Assembly: GCF_002135415.1 (NCBI RefSeq)
Contig: NZ_NEGJ01000005.1
Coordinates: 1 to 64,000 of the forward strand
Reading direction: 5' to 3'
DNA length: 64,000 nucleotides
DNA from: Acinetobacter sp. ANC 3832
Lineage (GTDB): Bacteria; Pseudomonadota; Gammaproteobacteria; Pseudomonadales; Moraxellaceae
Shown: piece by piece, positions 40,537 through 49,869 of the stretch
How the letters are laid out: every line of letters begins with the position of its first letter
How positions within the stretch are numbered: position 1 is the stretch's first letter
Translations under genes and position numbers: made by a program
The notes under the pieces: model-generated
Seen by the model: the letters and a program-made list of their open reading frames with translations, nothing else
Databases searched by the model: none
Told to the model about the DNA's origin: nothing

Positions 40537-40851
40537 TCAGTGAATAAAGTAATTCAACAGGTAAAAACTCAATAAACTTAGCCCTAGATTCAACAATATT
40601 TTCTTAAAAAGCACAGCAAAAATAACAGATAAAATGGCGGTTAAAAAATAGGGATCTAAAGGTAATGAACGTAATTGCTCTCCATTAAAAAAGATAATCG
40701 GTGTGCAAATAGCGGTAAGCAAACATGGTGCTGAATAGTTCAACATCTGTTGTGCAAATTTTGCCAAACGAACAGAGATATTCGGTTCTAGAAAAAAATA
40801 ACGATTGAAAAATACAACACAAGCTAAAGTCAGTAAAAGTATCCAAGTCAT
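40537..40851 (-). CDS. azlD: AzlD-like branched-chain amino acid export subunit
   Basis: A 104-residue protein with four hydrophobic segments and the AzlD pattern NRYFFLEPNISVRLAKFAQQMLNYSAPCLLTAI. It overlaps the azlC gene by four bases. The pair exports branched-chain amino acids, by family knowledge. Confidence 0.82.
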   Translation of the reverse strand: MTWILLLTLACVVFFNRYFFLEPNISVRLAKFAQQMLNYSAPCLLTAICTPIIFFNGEQLRSLPLDPYFLTAILSVIFAVLFKKILLNLGLSLLSFYLLNYFIH

Positions 40852-41579
40852 TCTTTACGCTCCAATAATTTTGCTGTACACATTGCCGTAAACATTCCCA
40901 ACAATCCTGCAAACACAGTGCCTGCTTCTATATGTAGATGATGAAAGACCAAAGCCGAAATAAGGGTGGTCATCACTCCCATTAAAGTGGCTCGGTTCTT
41001 AATCATAGGAACAATAATGCAAATAAAAACTGCAACAATTGAGAAATCCAAATGTAAGCGCTCTAAATCAGGAATCACATTTGCGAGAAAAATCCCAAGT
41101 AAACTAAATAAGCACCAAGCCAAATAAAAACATAAACCTGCACCCAATAAATAGGCAAAAGAACGCTGTGCTTTCTGTGCAATGCCCACGGCAAATAATT
41201 CATCTGTAAGTAAAAAACCAAGTACTAAACGTTTTTTTAAAGGTAGATACATTACGTCCTGTCGAAAATTTAAGGCATAAATAAAATGTTGAGCACTAAT
41301 AAAAAAGACCGTAATAACAATGGTAAAAAATGAAGCCCCAGACATCACTAACCCCAAGCTGACCAGCTGTGCAGCTCCAGCAAAAATAACTGCGGACATT
41401 GCAAAAGCTTGGGCAAAACTTAGACCTGCATTGACTGCCATTGAGCCAGCCAATATCCCCCAAGGTAAAACTGCAATTGAAAGCGGTAAAATATCAAAAG
41501 CACCTTGGTAAAATACTTTTAAATGGGTTGCTTTATTGGGTAAAGGACAATCATCCAAGGCTTTGGTCTGTAGTTCCAT
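40848..41579 (-). CDS. azlC: AzlC-like branched-chain amino acid export subunit
   Basis: A 243-residue inner-membrane protein with the AzlC core: FYQGAFDILPLSIAVLPWGILAGSMAVNAGLSFAQAFAMSAVIFAGAAQLVSL, and LTDELFAVGIAQ. It forms an exporter with AzlD. An AraC-type regulator gene lies 70 bases upstream on the same strand, a frequent arrangement that suggests control of the exporter. Confidence 0.88.
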   Translation of the reverse strand: MELQTKALDDCPLPNKATHLKVFYQGAFDILPLSIAVLPWGILAGSMAVNAGLSFAQAFAMSAVIFAGAAQLVSLGLVMSGASFFTIVITVFFISAQHFIYALNFRQDVMYLPLKKRLVLGFLLTDELFAVGIAQKAQRSFAYLLGAGLCFYLAWCLFSLLGIFLANVIPDLERLHLDFSIVAVFICIIVPMIKNRATLMGVMTTLISALVFHHLHIEAGTVFAGLLGMFTAMCTAKLLERKE

Positions 41580-41649
41580 GACATATACATACTTTTTAAG
41601 ATAAGCATCAGTGTCATCATTTTTTTATCAGATGGCTTGAATAAAATTG

Positions 41650-42489
41650 CTATGTGATCAATTTAAAATTCAGCATATATTGCGAAGGTGTTACTCCCAT
41701 TGCTTTTTTGAAGTGCCGATTAAAATGGCTTTGATCTGAAAAACCACTATTTTGGGCTGTAATTGCAATGTTATGACCTTGCTTTAATAATTGTCGTGCT
41801 TTTTGCAATCTCAATTGCACCAACCAACTATGCGGTGGTAACCCTGTATATTTTTTAAATTCTCGTAAAAAATGCCAAGGGCTTAAGCCCACATAAGCGG
41901 CTAATTCTGATAAAGAATAATCATGCTCAGGTGAACTGCTCAGTAAGTCTTTAATAACTTCTATTTTTCTCTGAGCTTCGGGTAACTCTGTAGGTGTCAA
42001 TTTAGCTTTGCCATAACGACTGATTAAACGCGCGATGGTGGATAAATACATACTTTCTTTTAATAATGAATTTTCTTTTTGTTCTAATAAATCAAAAAGT
42101 AAGCAAAGTTGTTGAGCCAAACCTAAATCACGAACAACCGCAGTGGGAAACCAAGGCACACTATTTTTAAGGGTAAAAAAATCCTGACTAATATCAAACA
42201 GCATTTCAGGTGTTGGATAAATCGCACGATAACCCCAACCCGACTCCACAGCAGATGATCCTGTATGAATTTCATCTGCATTCACCAAAATAATGTCGCC
42301 CTTCGGTGCGGTGTGTAGCTGACCTGTACGAAAAAAACTTTGAGCACCTTCCTCAATCACCCCAATGCAATAGCCTTCATGGACATGCTTAGAAAATTGC
42401 TTTTGATGATAACGCGCTTTGAGTAATTCCAAACCACCCAATTCTTTCACATGTAGAAAGTTAGCTTGCTCCAGCATTTTCATATTCAA
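41650..42489 (-). CDS. AraC-family regulator beside azlCD
   Basis: A 279-residue regulator with an N-terminal cupin-like ligand domain (HQKQFSKHVHEGYCIGVIEEGAQSFFRTGQL...GDIILVNADEIHTG) and a C-terminal AraC domain (about residues 170-270: YSLSELAAYVGLSPWHFLREFKKYTGLPPHSWLVQLRLQKARQLL, then FSDQSHFNRHFKKAMGVTPSQY). It probably activates azlCD in response to an amino acid. ATGs at 42489, 42483 and 42480 are alternative starts. Confidence 0.87.
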   Translation of the reverse strand: MNMKMLEQANFLHVKELGGLELLKARYHQKQFSKHVHEGYCIGVIEEGAQSFFRTGQLHTAPKGDIILVNADEIHTGSSAVESGWGYRAIYPTPEMLFDISQDFFTLKNSVPWFPTAVVRDLGLAQQLCLLFDLLEQKENSLLKESMYLSTIARLISRYGKAKLTPTELPEAQRKIEVIKDLLSSSPEHDYSLSELAAYVGLSPWHFLREFKKYTGLPPHSWLVQLRLQKARQLLKQGHNIAITAQNSGFSDQSHFNRHFKKAMGVTPSQYMLNFKLIT

Positions 42490-42594
42490 ATTGATTCAAC
42501 ATATTTTAAAATAACATGATTCAAAAAAACGTATAGAACAAAATTGCTATGCTCAGAGGGAATCTGTTTTTGTCAGCTAAAAGCTGAGTTGAAA

Positions 42595-43107
42595 TTATTG
42601 ATAGGTTTTTCCATTATGCTTTAACCATCCAGCTGGATGTCTTTTTTGCGGATCACGATGCGTCCAATGAATTACACCACCTTGATTGCTATATTCATAT
42701 TCACCCAAAAATTCGACTAAATCACCTTTACGTAAATTTTCAATTTTAGGTGCTAAATCAATATTATGTGCAACCAATACAGTTAAACCATTGTCTAAGT
42801 TTAGAATAAATTTTTGATGGCGCGAACCTTCATTATCATCTCGTAAAACAGCTTTCACATGACCAAAAGATTGCACTTGAACATTGCTTAACTTACTATC
42901 ATAGGCTTTACGAATAACCTCTAAACCGTGCTGACTTTGACTGCTCTGCCCCACATCGACAGTTTGAGTATTGGCTGAATTTGGTTGACTGATATTGGCT
43001 TGCTGTGAAGATGCATCAGTTTTATGTTGATTAGCATCAAAACCTAAATATGCAGCTAAAAGTAAGCCGATAACAGCACTGATCCCTAAATTTGTTTTAT
43101 TTGCCAT
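42595..43107 (-). CDS. DUF3465 protein
   Basis: A 170-residue protein with an N-terminal membrane anchor (LGISAVIGLLLAAYLGF), a Ser/Gln-rich spacer, and a C-terminal OB-like domain: VQVQSFGHVKAVLRDDNEGSRHQKFILNLDNGLTVLVAHNIDLAPKIENLRKGDLVEFLGEYEYSNQGGVIHWTHRDPQKRHPAGWLKHNGKTY. The final pattern is typical of DUF3465. Function unknown; periplasmic side likely. Confidence 0.85.
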   Translation of the reverse strand: MANKTNLGISAVIGLLLAAYLGFDANQHKTDASSQQANISQPNSANTQTVDVGQSSQSQHGLEVIRKAYDSKLSNVQVQSFGHVKAVLRDDNEGSRHQKFILNLDNGLTVLVAHNIDLAPKIENLRKGDLVEFLGEYEYSNQGGVIHWTHRDPQKRHPAGWLKHNGKTYQ

Positions 43108-43295
43108 AAGAATAATTCTATTTAATTACACTGAAATTATATTTTATTCTACTCAATAAAATACCCTCAATGTTATTAAAAAACACTCCGTACATAAAGC
43201 TTCTTGCATAAAGACTTTTGCTTTTTTTTAAAGCAAAAAATAAAGTATTTAATAACAACTAAGCAAAATATCTATTTTTATTCAATATCTTAATA

Positions 43296-43323
43296 CAAAA
43301 AAAAGCCCTCTAAATCGAGGGCT
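43296..43323 (-). terminator. Terminator of rpsB-tsf
   Basis: AGCCCTC/GAGGGCT arms with a six-base loop and eight T on the minus strand, 30 bases after the tsf stop. A second A/T-rich hairpin lies near 43215-43235. Confidence 0.85.
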
Positions 43324-43352
43324 TCTTATCATTCATACTGATTCAGTACAAA

Positions 43353-44228
43353 TTATTTTGCAGCAGCTTGAGCAGCAGCAACTTCTTCAGCGAAGCTCAT
43401 TTCTGCTTTTTTCTCAATGCCTTCGCCTACTTCGAAACGAACGAATTCAACAACAGTTGTACCCGTAGATTTCAATACATCAGCAACTTTCTTGTCGTTG
43501 TCAATCACGTACATTTGACGATCAAGTGCAACTTCATTCAAGTATTTCTCAACTGAACCAGTCACCATTTTTTCAACGATATTTGCTGGTTTACCAGATT
43601 CGATCGCTTTCGCTTCAGCAATTTCTTTTTCTTTAGCGATAAGATCTGCAGAAACACCTTCAGCAGATACAGCAACTGGGTTGAATGCAGCAACGTGCAT
43701 TGCAATACCTTTACCAGTAGCAGCATCACCAGTGTAAGATACAACAACACCAATTTTTAAACCGTGTTTGTAAACAGCTAAGTTATCGCCAGTCACAATT
43801 TTTGCACGACGAACTTGGATGTTTTCACCGATTTTTTGAACAAGAGCAATACGCGCTTCTTCAACAGTAGTGCCATCTTCAAGTTTTAATTCAGCAATTT
43901 TAGCAACATCAGTTTCATTTGCAGCCAATGCAGCAGCAGCAACTTTAGCTGAGAAACCAGCAAAGTTTTCATCTTTAGCAACGAAGTCAGTTTGGCTGTT
44001 AATTTCAACTAAAATCGCTTTATTACCTTCTTGAACGATTGTGATCGCACCGTCAGCTGCAATGTTGCCTGCTTTTTTAGCAGCTTTAGCTTGACCGGAT
44101 TTACGAAGGTTATCAATCGCTAATTCGATGTCACCATCAGCTTCTGTCAAAGCTTTTTTGCATTCCATCATTGCAAGACCAGTACGGTCACGTAATTCTT
44201 TTACCATGCTCGCAGTAACTGCAGTCAT
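43353..44228 (-). CDS. tsf: Translation elongation factor Ts
   Basis: A 291-residue nucleotide-exchange factor for EF-Tu. The opening VTASMVKELRDRTGLAMMECKKALTEADGDIELAIDNLRKSGQAKAAKKAGN and the middle EINSQTDFVAKDENF are diagnostic, and the C-terminal part is normal. It follows rpsB in the conserved order, separated by a hairpin that probably lowers its transcription relative to rpsB. Confidence 0.97.
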   Translation of the reverse strand: MTAVTASMVKELRDRTGLAMMECKKALTEADGDIELAIDNLRKSGQAKAAKKAGNIAADGAITIVQEGNKAILVEINSQTDFVAKDENFAGFSAKVAAAALAANETDVAKIAELKLEDGTTVEEARIALVQKIGENIQVRRAKIVTGDNLAVYKHGLKIGVVVSYTGDAATGKGIAMHVAAFNPVAVSAEGVSADLIAKEKEIAEAKAIESGKPANIVEKMVTGSVEKYLNEVALDRQMYVIDNDKKVADVLKSTGTTVVEFVRFEVGEGIEKKAEMSFAEEVAAAQAAAK

Positions 44229-44270
44229 GTTGTTCTCCTAAATTCGGTAGAAAAATGAATCTGATCAACA

Positions 44271-44302
44271 AAAACGGCCCAAAGTCTTCTCTGGGCCGTT
44301 TT
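44271..44302 (-). terminator. Attenuator hairpin between rpsB and tsf
   Basis: Perfect 11-bp arms AAAACGGCCCA and TGGGCCGTTTT with a ten-base loop. T residues are part of the stem rather than a long tail, which suits partial termination between the two cistrons. Confidence 0.75.
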
Positions 44303-44368
44303 GCTTGCTTGACGCTTAATTTGCCACCATTACATGTCGCAAAAATGACAAAATCACGTCAAAACGCA

Positions 44369-45124
44369 TTAAGCCTCAGGAGCTGCTTCTTTAGCAGCTT
44401 CTTCGCCTTTAGCTTGTGCATTTGCTTGAGTTTGCGCATATTCTTTACCAGCAATAATCGCATCAGCCATAGCAGAAGCATAAAGAGTTACGGCACGGAT
44501 CGCATCATCGTTACCTGGAATAACGTAATCTACGTTATCTGGGTTAGAGTTTGTATCAACGATACCAATTACAGGAATACCAAGGTTCTTAGCTTCTTTA
44601 ATTGCAATCGCTTCATGATCAACATCGATGATGAATAATGCGTCAGGTAAACCACCCATGTTTTTAACGCCGCCTAAACCACGTTCAAGTTTTTCCATCT
44701 CACGAGTACGCTCTAAAGCTTCACGTTTAGTAAGCTTAAGGAAAGTACCATCTTGAGATTGAGTTTGAAGGTCTTTTAAACGGTTGATTGATTGACGAAG
44801 AGTTTTCCAGTTCGTCAACATACCACCTAACCAACGGTGATCTACATATGGTTGACCAGCGCGTTGAGCTTGTTCACGGATGATATTAGAAGCAGCGCGT
44901 TTAGTACCAACGAACAATACTTTGTTCTTTTTGCTAGCAAGGTTGTTAACAAAATTCAAAGCATCATTTAACGCAGGAACAGTGTGCTCAAGGTTAATGA
45001 TGTGAATTCGGTTACGTGCACCAAAAATATATTGACGCATTTTTGGGTTCCAAAAACGTGTTTGGTGACCAAAGTGCGCGCCTGCTTGAAGAAGGTCACG
45101 CATGCTTACGTTGTAATCTGCCAT
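44369..45124 (-). CDS. rpsB: 30S ribosomal protein S2
   Basis: A 251-residue protein with the S2 opening [29 protein letters not shown] and later [40 protein letters not shown] and [35 protein letters not shown]. Start 45124 is chosen on family length; the frame extends upstream to 45271 but that part is leader RNA. The last 20 residues are Ala/Glu-rich. Confidence 0.97.
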   Translation of the reverse strand: MADYNVSMRDLLQAGAHFGHQTRFWNPKMRQYIFGARNRIHIINLEHTVPALNDALNFVNNLASKKNKVLFVGTKRAASNIIREQAQRAGQPYVDHRWLGGMLTNWKTLRQSINRLKDLQTQSQDGTFLKLTKREALERTREMEKLERGLGGVKNMGGLPDALFIIDVDHEAIAIKEAKNLGIPVIGIVDTNSNPDNVDYVIPGNDDAIRAVTLYASAMADAIIAGKEYAQTQANAQAKGEEAAKEAAPEA

Positions 45125-45290
45125 TTTCTTTACCTTAAAGTTTGGGTTAGGCCTCCATATGTCCGCATCCTCCACCCTTTCAGGCACCCAGAGAAATGTG
45201 ACGACATATGTGCGGATTTTAAAAAATACCCCGATCAATGTCTTCCATAGAACATTCTTAACGAATGTCACGAAAAAGCATTTGATAAAT
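45125..45290 (-). promoter_or_regulatory. Candidate S2 autoregulatory leader of rpsB
   Basis: The long leader carries a G-rich conserved-looking part (GGGTGCCTGAAAGGGTGG, AGGATGCGGACATATGG) close to the start, with GGGT/ACCC able to close a structure, and two CATATG-containing blocks. S2-binding leaders of rpsB are known in gamma-proteobacteria; identity is inferred from position and pattern. Confidence 0.45.
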
Positions 45291-45300
45291 TGGGCGGCTA

Positions 45301-45330
45301 TTTATACCATAGTCACATATAAATTTCCAA
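45301..45330 (-). promoter_or_regulatory. Possible rpsB promoter
   Basis: On the minus strand TTGGAA (45330-45325), 18 bases, then TATAAA (45306-45301). It gives a leader of about 165 bases before rpsB and lies just ahead of the divergent map start. Confidence 0.4.
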
Positions 45331-45345
45331 AAGTTTTTAAAGATC

Positions 45346-46173
45346 ATGAATAGTACTTATGAAGCACCACGTCGTTTAATTAAAACTCCAGATGAAATTG
45401 AAAAAATGCGTACAGCAGGACGACTGGCGGCAGACATTCTAGATATGATCAAACCGCATATTAAACCAGGTGTTTCAACACTAGAATTAGATACGATTTG
45501 TCATGATTATATTGTGAATGTACAAGAAGCGATTCCTGCTTGTTTAGGCTATGGCGGTGCACCAGGTCGTGCTCCTTTCCAACATTCAATCTGTACTTCT
45601 GTTAATCACGTCGTCTGTCATGGCATTCCATCTGAAAGTAAAATTCTGAAAAAAGGTGACATCCTAAACATTGACGTTACTGTTATTAAAGATGGTTATC
45701 ACGGCGATACCAATATGATGTACATCGTTGGTGGTGAAACATCTATTCTTGCAGAGCGTTTATGTAAAGTTGCTCAAGAAGCCATGTATCGTGGTATGGA
45801 AACAGTGAAACCAGGTTCAACCATTGGTGATATCGGTCATGCGATTCAAAAATATGTTGAGTCTGAACGCTTTGGTGTTGTACGTGAATACTGTGGTCAT
45901 GGGATTGGTACTGTATTTCATGATGAACCACAAGTGTTGCACTACGGTCAATCAAACTCAGGCATGATTTTAGAAGAAGGCATGACTTTTACCATTGAGC
46001 CGATGGTCAATGGTGGTGATTGGAAAACCAAATTGCTCGGTGATAAATGGACTGTTGTGACGAAAGACCATACTTTATCGGCACAATATGAGCATACTTT
46101 ACTGGTCACTAAAACAGGTGTTGAAGTTCTGACTGCACGTCCGGAAGAAGATTTATCTCGTTTTAATCAGTAA
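45346..46173 (+). CDS. map: Type I methionine aminopeptidase
   Basis: A 275-residue enzyme removing the initiator Met from new proteins. Metal ligands are seen in LNIDVTVIKDGYHGDTNMMY, YCGHGIGTVFHDEPQVLHYG, TFTIEPMVN and SAQYEHTLLV. It diverges from rpsB, as in many gamma-proteobacteria, and ends in a clear terminator. Confidence 0.96.
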   Translation: MNSTYEAPRRLIKTPDEIEKMRTAGRLAADILDMIKPHIKPGVSTLELDTICHDYIVNVQEAIPACLGYGGAPGRAPFQHSICTSVNHVVCHGIPSESKILKKGDILNIDVTVIKDGYHGDTNMMYIVGGETSILAERLCKVAQEAMYRGMETVKPGSTIGDIGHAIQKYVESERFGVVREYCGHGIGTVFHDEPQVLHYGQSNSGMILEEGMTFTIEPMVNGGDWKTKLLGDKWTVVTKDHTLSAQYEHTLLVTKTGVEVLTARPEEDLSRFNQ

Positions 46174-46506
46174 AAATCATAGGCTGAATTAACCTAGAAA
46201 AATATTTTAAGGGTCACGTCAAGTGACCCTTTTTTTGCTTTTAGCATTTTTGAGCATAGCTATAAGGGATTAAATTTCTGATTTTAATAAAAACAATCAA
46301 CCTATATAACGATCATATTCATGTAATTCAAAAGTAACTTGCTTACAAATTTGGCATTTTTCTTACGATTTAGCTGATAAAAATATAAGAAATTAACATC
46401 TTCTTAAAAAAGTCCTATCAAAATCAACATAAATAATTGCATGAATATTTTAATAATAAATACGCATAAAAATGAGCATCAATAAAAGGACATGGAGTCC
46501 ACTACT
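46174..46506. other. Intergenic region before the OmpW-like gene
   Basis: It contains the map terminator (46209-46231) and then about 270 bases of AT-rich sequence without a credible reading frame. It should hold the porin promoter, but no strong operator was found. Confidence 0.55.
46209..46236 (+). terminator. Terminator of map
   Basis: AAGGGTCAC and GTGACCCTT arms with a GTCAA loop, followed by six T. Confidence 0.88.
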
Positions 46507-47625
46507 ATGAAAAAATCTATCTGTTGGTTAACTGCTTCTTGCCTTGCCTTACCCATTTTAAGCCATGCTGATTCACCTTATTTTAGTTTTAAAGATGGTG
46601 ATGATTTTAAGCGTTTTTCAGTTTCAGCAGGTTGGCTGCATGTGATGCCTCAAGGCAAAGCCAATCCATTTAATATCAGTACGACAATCCCAGAAGGAAA
46701 ACAAAGTGCTGTAGGTCGAGTCAAAGCAGATTCTGTCCTCAATGCAATTGATACTTCAACTGAAACTGGTGCTGAGAAAAAGAAAGTACTCGAAGGAGTT
46801 TTAAATTCAATATTGGCAGGGACGATTTCAGATAAAGATGAAAATGGGGTGCGTTATTTAAAACCCGAAGTTGCAGGACAAGCCACGCTGAATGGTCTCT
46901 CACAATGGACAGCAGAAGGTACTGGTTTAGAAGCAGACAATGTCGATACTTTAGGTATCATTTCTAACTATCATTTCACAGATCATGTTTCATTAGAAGT
47001 AAAAGCAGGCATTCCACCAAAAGTCGATATTAAAGGCAAAGGTGAGATTACAGCGCATCTGAGTGGATCAGCCAAACCTGGGGGTCTAGGCGCCATTATT
47101 GGTGAATTACCTTTAAAGCAAGATATTCCAATTACCGATCTATCCTCTCAAAGTTCGGCAGCATCAGCACGAGCTTGGACACCTGCTGTTGAACTCCATT
47201 ACCAATTCGGCAAGTCTGGAGTTAATAAGTTTCGACCTTATTTAGGGGTCGGTGTCATGTACGCTTATTTTAATGACCTTAAAGTAAATCCAAGTATAGA
47301 ATCAGACTTAGTTGCAGCAGGCCATATGATTCAGAATATTAATGATGGCAAAGCAGGACAAGCCTTAGATAAAGTAAATTCATCAGCTGACCCAAAGGTT
47401 AAACTTGATGCAGAAGATGCATGGGCACCCATCGTCACAGCAGGTTTTACCTATGACTTTAAACCCAATTGGTTTGCTGTTGCCTCAGTTTCTTATGCCA
47501 AGTTGAATAACAATACCAACATTGATGTTGTCGATAATCACACGGGAAATCAACTTATTCATGCAACCACGAAAATTGATATTGACCCTATTTTGACGTA
47601 TATGGGTGTTGGTTATCGTTTTTAA
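46507..47625 (+). CDS. OmpW/AlkL-like outer membrane protein with a large insertion
   Basis: A 372-residue outer-membrane barrel protein. It has a signal peptide (ending SHADS), an opening strand FKRFSVSAGWLHVMPQGKANPF, DTLGIISNYHFTDHVSLEVKAGIPPKVDIKGKG, YHFTDH-type turns, and the family end KIDIDPILTYMGVGYRF. OmpW proteins are usually near 210-230 residues; here about 90 extra residues follow the first strand (residues about 55-130) and another segment near 255-310 is also long. It may pass hydrophobic small molecules. ATG 46507 has GGAG upstream. Confidence 0.83.
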   Translation: MKKSICWLTASCLALPILSHADSPYFSFKDGDDFKRFSVSAGWLHVMPQGKANPFNISTTIPEGKQSAVGRVKADSVLNAIDTSTETGAEKKKVLEGVLNSILAGTISDKDENGVRYLKPEVAGQATLNGLSQWTAEGTGLEADNVDTLGIISNYHFTDHVSLEVKAGIPPKVDIKGKGEITAHLSGSAKPGGLGAIIGELPLKQDIPITDLSSQSSAASARAWTPAVELHYQFGKSGVNKFRPYLGVGVMYAYFNDLKVNPSIESDLVAAGHMIQNINDGKAGQALDKVNSSADPKVKLDAEDAWAPIVTAGFTYDFKPNWFAVASVSYAKLNNNTNIDVVDNHTGNQLIHATTKIDIDPILTYMGVGYRF

Positions 47626-47738
47626 AAATAGAGACCATATTTAGACTAGATCACTCATATAAGAAGCATCTAGCTTTTTATCCTTCACGGAAAATGAAAA
47701 GCTAGATACGATTGCTAATCAACTTTCCTTGAAAATTA

Positions 47739-48341
47739 TTACGTGCGATCATTGATGGTCGCATTTTGATTAAATAAAAATTGTTTAACTGAATCTAAAA
47801 TATTTAAAGCCAAATCATGATTCACTGAACGCGCAAGGATAAGCGCACCAGAAAGTAAACTGAGTTTCACAATCGCCTCCTCACTGATTTGATTCTGATC
47901 ATCAGCATTTTCAAGTTGCGTTAAAATCTTAAGTAAAGACTGTATTCCATCATCAAATGATTGTTTAACAGGTTTATCATTTTCTTCTCTAGCAACATCA
48001 ATGGTGAGTGTTGATAAGGGGCAACTTTGACTTGGGTTTTCAAGATTTTTTTCACTCAAATAGCGTTCAACAATGGTATCTAAAGCCATTTTTTCTGTAT
48101 CTGACTCTTGAATAATTTTTTTCCATTTAGCAGTTGATTGATCAAATGTGTTCTTGCATGCGATGTCTATCAGCTCATCTTTATTTTGAAAATGTTTATA
48201 AAAACCACCATGCGTAAGCCCAACTGCATGCATTAAATCAGTCACACTTACCCCAAAACCTTTATCTCTGAGTAAATGCGAACTCATTTTTTCAATATTT
48301 TTTTTATTTTCAGCAGCGAGTTGCTTTGAAACACGTGGCAT
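47739..48341 (-). CDS. TetR-family repressor
   Basis: A 200-residue regulator. The N-terminal helix-turn-helix is FGVSVTDLMHAVGLTHGGFYKHFQNKDELIDIAC (residues about 28-62); the rest is the ligand-binding domain with a CPLS motif. It diverges from an MFS transporter gene and probably represses it and itself. ATG 48341 (MPRVSK) is the usual type of start for this subfamily; an in-frame ATG at 48356 is less likely. Confidence 0.88.
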   Translation of the reverse strand: MPRVSKQLAAENKKNIEKMSSHLLRDKGFGVSVTDLMHAVGLTHGGFYKHFQNKDELIDIACKNTFDQSTAKWKKIIQESDTEKMALDTIVERYLSEKNLENPSQSCPLSTLTIDVAREENDKPVKQSFDDGIQSLLKILTQLENADDQNQISEEAIVKLSLLSGALILARSVNHDLALNILDSVKQFLFNQNATINDRT

Positions 48342-48645
48342 AGACCTAATTCCCAATTAAATAAATCATTAAATTTGAAATAATATATCTTCATTTTATT
48401 ATAGATTATGAATATAATCTATTTTTAATGTGTGCTTTAACATTTTTTGATCAGAAAATTACATTGATCTATTCAATAGGGCAATAAGTTACTGAATTTA
48501 GGTTGACTCAATATCTTGCATCAGTTTTTACAAACTTAATTTTTCTTCTTGAAGAAAAATTAAAAGAATTTATTCAAGATATTAACTGATAAAAATTACT
48601 TTCTAAGCAGAAGATAATTGTATACCCGTTCAAAAAGGATGATGT
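48342..48645. promoter_or_regulatory. Divergent control region of the TetR and MFS genes
   Basis: Two long palindromes are present. At 48401-48422, 9-bp arms ATAGATTAT and ATAATCTAT flank GAAT. At 48536-48563, 13-bp arms TTAATTTTTCTTC and GAAGAAAAATTAA flank TT. The first suits a TetR operator, 60 bases upstream of the regulator. The second lies in the MFS leader side. Confidence 0.65.
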
Positions 48646-49869
48646 ATGGAAGCAGATGTACAAGCGAATAAATTTTCCAAAACTTTAATTATCATGTTGA
48701 TTGGTAGCGCATTTATTCTAGCGCTCTCTTTAGGCATTAGACATGGTTTTGGTTTATATCTTGTTCCAATGAGCCATGAATTTGGATGGAGCCATCAAGT
48801 CTTTAGCTTAGCAATTGCGATGCAAAACTTATTTTGGGGAGCAGTTCAGCCGTTTACTGGCGCTTTAGCAGATAAATATGGCAGTAAAAAAGTTGTCGCG
48901 ATTGGTGGTGTACTTTATGTCATCGGCTTATTGCTCATGTCTATCAGTTCTAGTGCTTGGCTACTTGATCTAAGTGCTGGGCTCATCATTGGTATGGCAC
49001 TTTCTGCGACCTCATTCTCTGTTTTGCTGTCTGCTGTTGGGCGTGCAGCACATCCCTCCAGACGGAGTATGGCGATGGGTATTGCAAGTGCTGCAGGTTC
49101 ATTTGGTCAGTTCATCATGCTACCTACTACCCTACTTTTGATTAAAAATATGGGTTGGTCTTCCGCGTTAGTCATCAGTGCCATATTGGTTGCTTTAATT
49201 ATTCCATTGGCATGGACATTAAAAGCACCGATGTATATTGACCCGAATGCGAAGGCAACGACCAAACCTGCTTTAACATTTAAACAAATTTTAAATATCG
49301 CCTTTAAGCACAAACCATTTTTATGGTTAGGTTTAGGCTTTCTTGTCTGTGGCTTTCAAGTGGTTTTTCTTGGTATTCACTTACCAGGTTATTTAATTGA
49401 TCATGGCTTTGATGCATCGACTGGAACCATATTTTTAGCCTTGGTGGGTTTATTTAATATTATTGGAACTTATGGTGCAGGTTATTTAGGTGATAAATTT
49501 TCTAAACCGCATTTACTGATGTGGCTTTATGGCTTACGTGGTATCGCGATTATTACTTTCTTAGCATTACCTTTAACCATTTGGTCAGTCTATGCTTTTG
49601 GTACGGTGATGGGACTTTTATGGTTATCTACTGTTCCACTCACCAATGGTATTGTTGCCAATATGTTTGGTGTAAAATATTTAACAATGCTCAGTGGAAT
49701 TGTATTTTTCACCCATCAAGTCGGTTCATTTTTTGGTGGATGGCTCGGTGGGCTAAACCATGATATAACGGGTAATTACAATATGATTTGGGCATGTTCG
49801 ATCGTGCTTAGCTTTTTTGGCGTAATTGTACATTTCTTTGTGAATGAGAAGGCGGTGGTCGATGACTGA
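48646..49869 (+). CDS. MFS transporter
   Basis: A 407-residue permease with about 12 membrane helices (MLIGSAFILALSLGIRHGFGLYLVPMSHEFGWSHQVFSLAIAMQNLFWGAVQPFTGALADKYGSKKVVAIGGVLY, including the GALADKYGSKK loop signature). The type resembles oxalate/formate-like or aromatic-acid carriers of MFS, but the substrate is not evident. A divergent TetR gene likely controls it. It overlaps the next small ORF by 8 bases. Confidence 0.88.
   Translation: MEADVQANKFSKTLIIMLIGSAFILALSLGIRHGFGLYLVPMSHEFGWSHQVFSLAIAMQNLFWGAVQPFTGALADKYGSKKVVAIGGVLYVIGLLLMSISSSAWLLDLSAGLIIGMALSATSFSVLLSAVGRAAHPSRRSMAMGIASAAGSFGQFIMLPTTLLLIKNMGWSSALVISAILVALIIPLAWTLKAPMYIDPNAKATTKPALTFKQILNIAFKHKPFLWLGLGFLVCGFQVVFLGIHLPGYLIDHGFDASTGTIFLALVGLFNIIGTYGAGYLGDKFSKPHLLMWLYGLRGIAIITFLALPLTIWSVYAFGTVMGLLWLSTVPLTNGIVANMFGVKYLTMLSGIVFFTHQVGSFFGGWLGGLNHDITGNYNMIWACSIVLSFFGVIVHFFVNEKAVVDD

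Noticed and set aside
40685-40912. Minus-strand frame between azlC and azlD
   Set aside because: It is an alternative frame across both genes, which are clearly coding in other frames.
45125-45271. N-terminal extension of rpsB
   Set aside because: Ribosomal protein S2 begins with [12 protein letters not shown]; the upstream part has leader-RNA character.
46352-46367. Sigma-54-like sequence upstream of the OmpW-like gene
   Set aside because: TGGCAT is present but the -12 element reads TTAC instead of TTGC, and no activator site is seen.
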